In this document: positions 1-6,380 of the stretch, piece by piece | Position numbering within the stretch: position 1 is the stretch's first letter | Layout of the letters: the number at the start of each line of letters is the position of its first letter | Translations under genes and position numbers: made by a program | Notes under the pieces: generated by a model | What the model saw: the letters and a program-made list of their open reading frames with translations, nothing else | Databases searched by the model: none | Told to the model about the DNA's origin: nothing | From: Candidatus Alistipes excrementipullorum | Lineage (GTDB): Bacteria > Bacteroidota > Bacteroidia > Bacteroidales > Rikenellaceae | Reading direction: 5' to 3' | Length of the DNA stretch: 12,169 bases | Assembly: GCA_019113665.1 (NCBI GenBank) | Contig: DXGW01000024.1 | Location: 1-12,169 of the forward strand

Positions 1-398
1 AGTATATGCCGTTGATAGGGGCGCTGGGCGACCGTGTAATACTGCATGACCGTTTCGTGGCCGACAGCGATGTCAAATATTATTTCTCGGCTGCCGAGGC
101 TGTGATTCTTCCATACAAGAGCGCTACACAAAGCGGAGTGACGCAGATTGCCTACAATTTCTGCCTGCCCATCATCGTGTCGGACGTAGGAGGACTTGCC
201 GAGATCGTACCCGACGATGTGGTCGGTTGTGTTTGCCCGCCCACGGTTGAGGGTGTTGCTGCGGCCGTTGACCGCATGAATGAAGACGGCAACATTGAAC
301 GTTTCCGGCGGAATATGGCTGAAGAGAGGAAACGATTCTCCTGGGAGGAGATGTGCAGCCGGATAACAGAGGTCTATAAAAAAACGACCGGGCATTGA
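1..398 (+). CDS. Glycosyltransferase family 4-type, C-terminal part (5' end outside window)
   Basis: The reading frame is open from the left edge (bases 1-2 finish a codon) to TGA at 396-398, giving about 131 residues of a longer protein. The first in-frame ATG, at base 6, is internal and not the start. The visible part looks like the C-terminal Rossmann domain of a GT-B retaining glycosyltransferase: a YYFSAAEAVILPY segment, then SATQSGVTQIAYNF, then PIIVSDVGGLAEIV. This is the layout of the donor-nucleotide binding region of family 4 enzymes. Such enzymes transfer a sugar from a nucleotide-sugar at the inner membrane during polysaccharide or glycolipid assembly; the sugar and acceptor cannot be read from this fragment. 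The end is basic and helical (RKRFSWEEM..ITEVYKK). The last codons lie inside the terminator hairpin. Family assignment is fairly sure, substrate unknown. Confidence 0.85.
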   Translation, partial: YMPLIGALGDRVILHDRFVADSDVKYYFSAAEAVILPYKSATQSGVTQIAYNFCLPIIVSDVGGLAEIVPDDVVGCVCPPTVEGVAAAVDRMNEDGNIERFRRNMAEERKRFSWEEMCSRITEVYKKTTGH

Positions 399-415
399 AC
401 CCGGTCGTTTTTTTT
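378..415. terminator. Bidirectional rho-independent terminator overlapping a stop codon
   Basis: A perfect 12-bp stem, AAAACGACCGGG at 381-392 paired with CCCGGTCGTTTT at 400-411, encloses a 7-nt loop that contains the glycosyltransferase TGA. The plus strand has eight T at 408-415. The minus strand has a seven-T run (A at 378-384 on plus). The hairpin can therefore end transcription of both convergent genes, the glycosyltransferase and the MFS transporter. Confidence 0.9.
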
Positions 416-426
416 GTGAGTGGTTG

Positions 427-1800
427 TTACTGTTTCTTTACGTTCGGTTCTTCGAGCCCGTAACCCTTTTTGCGGTCCTCGATCTTGAGGTATGCACTCA
501 GAATGAATGCGAGCACTCCGAACGATGAGAAGATAATCATCGGCATGAGGTATCCGCCGGTAGCGTCGAGCACGAAGCCTATGAGCAGCGGTACGAGGCA
601 CAGGCCGATATTCTGAATCCAGAATATGAGGCAGTATGCCGAACCGAGAATCTTTTCGTCAATGATCTTGGGAACCGAGGGCCACAATGCGGCAGGCACC
701 AGCGAGAACGATACTCCGAGAACGACTATGAGCAGTACGGCCAGCCATTTTGACGGATATGCCGGCAGCAGGAATGCGAAGCTCAGATGGCATGCCACCA
801 TGATCACGGCGCCGACCATCAGCATCGAGGCACCCTTGCCCCTGAAGTCGAGGAAAGCGCCGAGGAACGGGGTAAGTACCATTGCGAGGATCGGGAAACA
901 GCTGAAAAGTCGCGATGCGGTTTCGGCATCGACGCCGAGCGTCACCTCAAGGAAGTTCGGTGCATAACGCTGGAACGGGAAGATGGCGCTGTAGTAGAGT
1001 ACGCAGAGCAGGGCCACCAGCCAGAACATCTTGCTGGAGAAGATCTTGCCGAGGTCACTGATATGGAATTCGTCTTCGGGTGATTTCTCCTCGGCCATTT
1101 CACCGGCGGCTATGAGCTGCTTGTCGAGAACCTTGTCCATCAGCGTGAATACCGAGTAGCAGATGAGGCCTACGAAGAGCAATGCCGTGCAGAACCCTAC
1201 GGGCGCAACGACCGAGCCGTCGAACTTGTTGGAGATATACGGCGACAGCCACATCACTGCGAAGACGCCGAGACGGGCGATTGCCATCTCCAGACCCATT
1301 GCCAGAGCCATCTCCTTGCCCTTGAACCATTTTGCTATGGCTTTCGAGACGGTCGTGCCGGCCATTTCGCAACCGCAGCCGAAGATCATGAAGCCCAGAG
1401 ATGCGACCTTGGCGCTTGCGGGCATGACGGTCCACCAGCTGTTGAGCCATGCTGCCAGTTCCGTCGTCTGGAACCAGTCGCTGATGCCGATGTATTTGAT
1501 CGAGGCTCCGATCACCATGAGCGAGGCCGAAAGTACACCGGTGAAGCGTATGCCCATCTTGTCGAGAATAATACCGGCGAAGATGAGGAAGAAACAGAAT
1601 ACGTTGAGGAAGTATTCCGATGCCGCATACGTTCCGAACGTGCTGCTGTCCCAGCCGCGTGCCGATTCGATCAGAGATTTCAGTGGCGACATGACGTCCA
1701 CGAACATGTATCCGAAGAACATCATCAGTGCGATGAGTATCAGGGCAGTCCACCGCACCCATGCCGAATCGTTGAGTTTTCTTGTAATGATTTCATTCAT
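427..1800 (-). CDS. MFS transporter, MFSD1-like
   Basis: A 457-residue protein with about 12 predicted membrane helices, the usual length for the major facilitator superfamily, in the inner membrane. A degenerate MFS loop 2-3 motif is visible at about 76-86 (GIILDKMGIRF). A central hydrophilic loop at about 222-255 (KVLDKQL..EEKSPEDEFH) separates the two six-helix halves. The stretch AKWFKGKEMALAMGLEMAIAR (about 155-175) and the C-terminal block LVPAALWPSVPKIIDEKILG (about 367-386), followed by IQNIGL, resemble what I recall of the animal lysosomal protein MFSD1, which is reported to carry dipeptides. A peptide or small-metabolite substrate is thus possible but unproven. It is the last gene of a probable era-TPR-MFS run, 22 nt after the TPR gene, with no clear Shine-Dalgarno. 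MFS membership is secure; the MFSD1 relationship is recognised by eye only. Confidence 0.88.
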   Translation of the reverse strand: MNEIITRKLNDSAWVRWTALILIALMMFFGYMFVDVMSPLKSLIESARGWDSSTFGTYAASEYFLNVFCFFLIFAGIILDKMGIRFTGVLSASLMVIGASIKYIGISDWFQTTELAAWLNSWWTVMPASAKVASLGFMIFGCGCEMAGTTVSKAIAKWFKGKEMALAMGLEMAIARLGVFAVMWLSPYISNKFDGSVVAPVGFCTALLFVGLICYSVFTLMDKVLDKQLIAAGEMAEEKSPEDEFHISDLGKIFSSKMFWLVALLCVLYYSAIFPFQRYAPNFLEVTLGVDAETASRLFSCFPILAMVLTPFLGAFLDFRGKGASMLMVGAVIMVACHLSFAFLLPAYPSKWLAVLLIVVLGVSFSLVPAALWPSVPKIIDEKILGSAYCLIFWIQNIGLCLVPLLIGFVLDATGGYLMPMIIFSSFGVLAFILSAYLKIEDRKKGYGLEEPNVKKQ

Positions 1801-1822
1801 AATATGTTTGTTTGAGTTGTTA

Positions 1823-3820
1823 TCACTCCTCCATGGCGTATTTCTTCAATATTTCGTATGCCTTGTCGATGCCGAGCTCTCCGGCTTTCGATATGTCGAG
1901 ACAACCCTTGCGCGTATCTTTCATATATATCTGTATAAGGCCCCTGTTGTAATAAGCCTCGGCAAAGTAGGGGTTCAGCTCGATGGCTTTCGTGTAGTCG
2001 TCGAAGGCTTCGGGCAGTTGTCCTGACAGTGCATGCAGGTTTGCACGGTTGTAGTAGCTGAAGGCGAAGTCGGGGAACAGCCCGATGGCAGTATCGAGGT
2101 CGGCTATGGCTTCGTCGTAGCTGTATGTGCGCGAACTGTTGTTGTTAAGCCTGTTGGCAGGGTCCGAATCTATGGCAATGCGCTGGTACGCATTGTCGAT
2201 CGACGATATGAAGTCTATCATCTCGGCCCGTGTCGTCGAGCGGTTGATGTAGATGAACGGATTCTGCGGGTTGCGGGCTATGGCCTGCGAGAATGTATTG
2301 ACAGCGCTGGTGTACTGCTTTATGAGCGACTGTGAAATTCCGCGTTCGAAGAGCACTGTCCACGAATCGGGATTTGCACGCAGCTCTTCGGAGAACTGCC
2401 TGTCGATTGTCACGATCGAGTCGGCCGGAATGTTGCTGTCACGGCATGAGAGCGTAAGAAGGTTGTTGTCTATGTTCTCCATGAAGTCGTTAAGACGTTG
2501 AGCCTTGTAGCGCATCGTCGGCAGTTCGACCGTTGTCGAGTCGGCTTTCATGAGTGTGAACCTGAACAGCGGGAGCAGTGTAAGGTCGTTGCCCTCCTCG
2601 GGACGGGAGGCTATGCGCTTGAAACTGTTGCCTGACAACTTGCTGTCGAACGAAAGCAGACGGTCGAAACGTTGTGTCGTATCGGCGTATATCGAATATG
2701 TGCTGTCGTTGAGTCTCGACTTGTATTCGGCGATTTTGCGTTCGGCTGTCTCCCTGTCTCGCTTGCCGCCTTCGGGATCGCGCATGGCATAGCGCAACTG
2801 TCCGCGGTTTAGGTAGGCGTTGGCGAAGTCGGGGTAGAGCTCAATGGCTTTGGAGTAGTCCTTGATGGCGTTCTCGAAGTCGCCGAGCTGGGTGTAGAGT
2901 ATGGCCCGGTTGTAGTAGACGAGGACGTTGTCGGGCGAGTAGTATGCCACCTTGTCGTAATCCTCCAGGGCGCGGTTGTAGTCGCCTATCCGCGAACGGA
3001 GAATCGCACGGTTGAAGTATGTAAGCGAATTGGTCGAGTCGAGTTCGATGACCTTGTCGAAGTCGGCAAGCGACTGCATGGGCCTGTTGGTGTCGGAATA
3101 TACGAGCGCCCGGTTGAAATACGACAGCAGGTAATTGGAGTCGTATTTGATGGCCATGTCGAAATCGGCCTCTGCCTCTTTGTAACGTTTCTGTTGCATG
3201 TAGAGCATTCCGCGGCGGTTGTAGCTGTTGGGGTTTTCGCGGTTGGTGCGTATGGCCGTGTCGAAATCCTCGTATGCGCGTGTCGTGTCCTTGAGATAGA
3301 GGTAGCATACTCCGCGGTTTATGTATGCGTCGGCTACCTTCTTCTCCTGCTTGATGAATTTGTCGAAATCATGAATGGCCTCCTCGAACTGCTGGTTGAG
3401 CAGGCGTGTGACTCCGCGGCTGTAATACGGGTTGGGCAGGTCGGGACGCAGGTCTATGGCCTCCTTGAAATCCTTGAGGGCGTCGTCATAGTTGCCCAGA
3501 CGCGAGCGCGTTATGGCCCGGTAGGTGTATGCCGTGGTGAATACCGGGTTTTTGGAAATGGCTGTCGAGAAGTCGCTCTCGGCACCCAGCAGGTCGTCGA
3601 GGTTGTATTTGGCGATACCGCGCAGAAAATAGCCTTCGTATGCGTCCTCGTCGAAACGCAACAGTACGTTGAGTGTGCGTATGGCCTCCTGGTAGTCGTT
3701 CTGCATCATGAGCTGGCGCCCCATCCAGAAGAAATACTCCTTGTTGTACTGGGCGCGAATGGGAAACCCGACAAGCAGTGCGAACAGAACTATTATTATG
3801 CCCGATATTGTCTTTTTCAT
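1823..3820 (-). CDS. Secreted tetratricopeptide-repeat protein
   Basis: A 665-residue protein starting with a signal peptide (MKKTISGIIIVLFALLVGF, likely cleavage after PIRA at 20-23), so it should be periplasmic or envelope-bound. From about residue 28 to 350 it is a chain of roughly ten 34-residue TPR units with repeated signatures such as AYTYRAITRSRLGNYDDAL, YFNRAI and AYLNRG. A non-repeat segment at about 350-480 (charged, with a RQFSEELRANP end) separates these from a second TPR group at about 485-650 (FERGISQS, SYYNRANLHALSG, AYYNRGLIQ). TPR arrays bind other proteins; the partner is unknown. It sits 36 nt after era and 22 nt before the MFS gene on the same strand, so co-transcription is likely. 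No enzymatic motif is seen. Function is not known; the fold assignment is very sure. Confidence 0.9.
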   Translation of the reverse strand: MKKTISGIIIVLFALLVGFPIRAQYNKEYFFWMGRQLMMQNDYQEAIRTLNVLLRFDEDAYEGYFLRGIAKYNLDDLLGAESDFSTAISKNPVFTTAYTYRAITRSRLGNYDDALKDFKEAIDLRPDLPNPYYSRGVTRLLNQQFEEAIHDFDKFIKQEKKVADAYINRGVCYLYLKDTTRAYEDFDTAIRTNRENPNSYNRRGMLYMQQKRYKEAEADFDMAIKYDSNYLLSYFNRALVYSDTNRPMQSLADFDKVIELDSTNSLTYFNRAILRSRIGDYNRALEDYDKVAYYSPDNVLVYYNRAILYTQLGDFENAIKDYSKAIELYPDFANAYLNRGQLRYAMRDPEGGKRDRETAERKIAEYKSRLNDSTYSIYADTTQRFDRLLSFDSKLSGNSFKRIASRPEEGNDLTLLPLFRFTLMKADSTTVELPTMRYKAQRLNDFMENIDNNLLTLSCRDSNIPADSIVTIDRQFSEELRANPDSWTVLFERGISQSLIKQYTSAVNTFSQAIARNPQNPFIYINRSTTRAEMIDFISSIDNAYQRIAIDSDPANRLNNNSSRTYSYDEAIADLDTAIGLFPDFAFSYYNRANLHALSGQLPEAFDDYTKAIELNPYFAEAYYNRGLIQIYMKDTRKGCLDISKAGELGIDKAYEILKKYAMEE

Positions 3821-3856
3821 CGAATCAATAAACGTTGCGGCGACTTTGAAAATTGT

Positions 3857-4738
3857 TTAATCCTGCTCGTAACCGAAACGGCGCAGTTGCCGTTCGTCAT
3901 TGCGCCAGTCGCCGCCGACCTTGACGAAGAGTTCGAGGAATACTTTTTTGCCGAGGAATTTCTCGAGGTCGATGCGGGCCTGTGTACCCACTTTCTTGAG
4001 CATTTCGCCGCGGTGACCGATTATTATCCCCTTTTGCGAGTCGCGCGTAACGTAGATTGTCGCGGCAATACGGTCTATGGTCGGCTCCTCCTTGTAGCTG
4101 TCGATCGCTATTTCGCAGCAATAGGGTATCTCCTTGTCGTAGTTGAGCAGTATCTTTTCGCGTATGATCTCCGATGCGAAGAACCGCAGGGTTTTGTCCG
4201 TAAGCGTATCTTTCGGGTAGAAAGGTTCGCCTTCGGGCAACAGGCGCAATATCGAATCGAATATTCCGCCTATGTTGAACCCTTCCTTTGCCGAAGCTGG
4301 TGCTATTTCGGCATTCGGCAGGATTGCATGCCATTTCTCGACGAGAGCTTCGAGCTTGTCGGGGGTCGTGAGGTCGATCTTGTTGACGACGACTATTGTC
4401 GGTATCCCGCTGGCGGCTATGCGCTCGACTATCTCGGCCGAGCGGTCGCTCTGCTCGACGGTGTCGGTGACATAGAGTATGACGTCCGCATCGCTTACGG
4501 CGCCCTTGACGAACTTCATCATCGACTCCTGCAGCTTGTAGCTCGGTTTGAGTATTCCCGGAGTGTCGGAGTATACTATCTGGAAATCTTCACCGTTGAC
4601 TATGCCCATTATACGGTGACGGGTGGTCTGTGCTTTCGATGTTATGATTGAAAGCCGTTCTCCGACCAGAGCGTTCATCAGTGTCGATTTGCCGACGTTG
4701 GGATTGCCTATTATGTTTACGAAACCCGATTTGTGCAT
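3857..4738 (-). CDS. era: GTPase Era, 30S ribosome maturation factor
   Basis: A 293-residue protein, the usual Era length. The GTPase domain shows G1 GNPNVGKS (11-18), the Era switch region TSKAQTTRHRI (33-43), G3 DTPG (58-61), G4 NKID (119-122) and G5 SAK (149-151). The C-terminal KH RNA-binding domain carries the GxxG loop in IIIGHRGEMLKKVG (about 238-251) and ends in LELFVKVGGDWRND. Era binds the 3' end of 16S rRNA and couples GTP hydrolysis to small-subunit assembly, in the cytoplasm at the membrane face. The ATG at 4738 is the natural start, because the GTPase core begins only five residues later. A Bacteroidetes-type promoter lies just upstream, and the gene leads a probable three-gene transcript with the TPR and MFS genes. 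Confidence 0.97.
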   Translation of the reverse strand: MHKSGFVNIIGNPNVGKSTLMNALVGERLSIITSKAQTTRHRIMGIVNGEDFQIVYSDTPGILKPSYKLQESMMKFVKGAVSDADVILYVTDTVEQSDRSAEIVERIAASGIPTIVVVNKIDLTTPDKLEALVEKWHAILPNAEIAPASAKEGFNIGGIFDSILRLLPEGEPFYPKDTLTDKTLRFFASEIIREKILLNYDKEIPYCCEIAIDSYKEEPTIDRIAATIYVTRDSQKGIIIGHRGEMLKKVGTQARIDLEKFLGKKVFLELFVKVGGDWRNDERQLRRFGYEQD

Positions 4739-4762
4739 GCCTTAAATTAATATAATATGTTG

Positions 4763-4794
4763 CAAAGGTAGTAATAAATAGCTTCATTTCTCAA
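4763..4794 (-). promoter_or_regulatory. Probable promoter of era operon
   Basis: On the minus strand TACCTTTG (4763-4770) matches the Bacteroidetes -7 consensus TAnnTTTG. A TTGA (4791-4794) lies 20-21 nt upstream as a -33 element. The start of transcription would fall about 15-20 nt before the era ATG. Prediction from consensus only. Confidence 0.6.
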
Positions 4795-4841
4795 TTTCCG
4801 CGCCATGTTTTCGGTTGAATAATTTGCCGGGAATGCATTTA

Positions 4842-4876
4842 TTGGACTTTTTATTTGGCCGAAATCAATATTTTTG
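4842..4876 (+). promoter_or_regulatory. Possible promoter of the membrane-protein gene
   Basis: TATTTTTG at 4869-4876 fits the -7 consensus TAnnTTTG. The nearest -33 candidate, TTG at 4842-4844, is 24 nt upstream, slightly too far, so the match is only partial. It would give a leader of about 35 nt before the ATG at 4919. The whole 4739-4918 interval is AT-rich and holds this site and the divergent era promoter; I see no other structure in it. Confidence 0.4.
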
Positions 4877-4918
4877 GTTAAATTCGCGACTGTATAACTA
4901 ACCCTTATAAAATCTGAC

Positions 4919-6211
4919 ATGAAAAAAAACGACTCCCTCTCTGCCGGAACAGACGTAATCTTTGCTCAGGTATCGCTCGTGTTGATGTCGCTGTCGGCAA
5001 TAGCCGCGATTGTGGCAGTGTTTGTCGGCGACGTAAGTTTTGCCAATCCTTTGACCGGAAACATGTTTACCGACCATACGTGGTTGCGTGTAATCTTCTA
5101 TCCGGTTGCGTTTGCCGGAGGTTGCTACGGCCTTTATCATGGCGTCAAGCAGTTGTTTACGGAAGATGTGGTTGAGGTAACCGTCGATTCCAGCGGCAAG
5201 GTTGTAGACAAGGATCATCTGAATGGCTGTATGTACCAGATTATGCAGATGTTCCTGATGCCTGTTGTCGGTGCTTTCGTCGCCTATGCAATCGCCTACT
5301 ATATTCTCTACGTGATACTGGCTGTCGGCGCATTCCTGCTGCCGTATCTGCTGATTGCCGCCATGGTATTCGGCGTTGTAAGATATGCCCTCCGTTACCG
5401 AAAGATGAAGCGCCAGCCTGCTCCTGCCGCTGAAGAGACCGCTGAAAACGTAAAGGCAGAGCCTGAGTCAGCCGCCGCTCAGAAACCTGTCGGCCGTATG
5501 GCTTCGATACGCCGTTCGATAGTGGCGTTCTTCCGTGCATTCCGCAACCCGATTGTCAGCGTCGTTCTGGCCGTCGTGTATATCGTCATAGGCAGCCTTA
5601 TGGTAGTGTCGGGATTCCATCTCGGACGTCAGGCTGCTACCGTAGACCCTGTCACGGGGCAGGTTGTCGAACCGCAGAAATTCGTGGCTACGGCAGACGG
5701 CATCGGTTCGCTTGTCTTCGGCAAGCCCTTTGCGGACAACTCCAACAGCGGCGAGGGCCTTTACAACCGTGTCGAGAAGAAGGCTTCCAATGACCGTTAT
5801 GCCGAGGCCGGAATGTATGATTATACACTCTGGTGGAATGACGAGAAGGTGGCCGTGTTTACCGTTACCTCCGCATCTCCGGAGTTGTGCAGTATACTTG
5901 TATATTCTCCGCGCGTATCATTGGAGAACGGCCTTTGTCCGACAATGTCCGTGCGTGAAGCCGGCAAGAAGAAGGGTGTGGAGATGACGGCCATGTATGA
6001 CGAGATGGGCGGAAGTCAGGACAGCTATTTTATCAGCGTAACCTGCGATAATGCCAATGTCGTCTTTGAAGACGAGTCGAAACTGCTCTCCGATCAGGGC
6101 CGTAAGAAGTGCGGGGCTTTGAACTCGACCAACAGCGAAATAAAGTTGCAGCCCGAAGACTTCAGCAAGGACGCGAAGATCGACGCCCTGCTGGTTTTCA
6201 AGCGCAACTGA
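4919..6211 (+). CDS. Uncharacterised multi-pass membrane protein with soluble C-terminal domain
   Basis: A 430-residue protein I do not recognise as a named family. The N-terminal half has hydrophobic segments at about 15-36, 56-78, 110-134 and 136-160. A charged, Ala/Glu/Pro-rich linker follows (about 163-195, RQPAPAAEETAENVKAEPES), and a last membrane segment at about 211-233 (PIVSVVLAVVYIVIGSLMVV). The remaining 195 residues are soluble. They contain ADGIGSLVFGKPF (258-270) and LYNRVEKK (281-288), then ILVYSPRVSLENGLCPTMS (326-344). This pattern recalls, loosely, a 'DGIGxIxxGM ... VYSP ... GI' module I associate with Bacteroidetes proteins of unknown function. No catalytic motif is visible. 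It is transcribed alone, divergent from era, and ends at its own terminator. No Shine-Dalgarno is seen; the ATG at 4919 is the first in frame. Confidence 0.85.
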   Translation: MKKNDSLSAGTDVIFAQVSLVLMSLSAIAAIVAVFVGDVSFANPLTGNMFTDHTWLRVIFYPVAFAGGCYGLYHGVKQLFTEDVVEVTVDSSGKVVDKDHLNGCMYQIMQMFLMPVVGAFVAYAIAYYILYVILAVGAFLLPYLLIAAMVFGVVRYALRYRKMKRQPAPAAEETAENVKAEPESAAAQKPVGRMASIRRSIVAFFRAFRNPIVSVVLAVVYIVIGSLMVVSGFHLGRQAATVDPVTGQVVEPQKFVATADGIGSLVFGKPFADNSNSGEGLYNRVEKKASNDRYAEAGMYDYTLWWNDEKVAVFTVTSASPELCSILVYSPRVSLENGLCPTMSVREAGKKKGVEMTAMYDEMGGSQDSYFISVTCDNANVVFEDESKLLSDQGRKKCGALNSTNSEIKLQPEDFSKDAKIDALLVFKRN

Positions 6212-6236
6212 TTCCATTGCCGGCAATACCGTGTAT

Positions 6237-6267
6237 AAAACCCTGCCTCATAGGGCAGGGTTTTGTC
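6237..6267 (+). terminator. Rho-independent terminator after the membrane-protein gene
   Basis: An 11-bp perfect stem, AAAACCCTGCC at 6237-6247 with GGCAGGGTTTT at 6254-6264, has a 6-nt loop. The T tract is short (four T, then GTCGTT). It lies 25 nt after the stop codon at 6211 and separates this gene from leuS. On the opposite strand the four A at 6237-6240 give an equally short tract. Confidence 0.8.
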
Positions 6268-6338
6268 GTTTCAAGGGAGGAGCGGCCTGTTTTTGTGTAT
6301 TTATCGCCATAGTCAGAGCGTGAAACGATGTTTTTTAT

Positions 6339-6346
6339 TAATTTTG
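6339..6346 (+). promoter_or_regulatory. Possible -7 element of leuS promoter
   Basis: TAATTTTG matches TAnnTTTG 34 nt before the leuS ATG. I find no good TTG/TTTG element at the expected distance upstream, so only half of the promoter is supported. No T-box-like leader or attenuator is evident in the 6212-6380 interval. Confidence 0.4.
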
Positions 6347-6380
6347 TCGGAAATTATAACGGCAAAGTTCTGTAAATATC

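Noticed and set aside
1850..3760. Direct DNA repeats or a repeat array inside the TPR gene
   Set aside because: The repetition is at protein level (34-residue TPR units) with diverged DNA. There are no regular spacers, so it is neither a CRISPR array nor a tandem repeat.
3194..4651. 485-codon open frame on the plus strand across the TPR and era genes
   Set aside because: It spans the antisense of two certain genes and their intergenic gap. Its composition (strings of V, Y, E, L) is typical of a reversed-strand shadow.
4820..4826. TAATTTG as a -7 box for the plus-strand membrane-protein gene
   Set aside because: It is one base short of the TAnnTTTG spacing, and 4869-4876 is a full match closer to the start.
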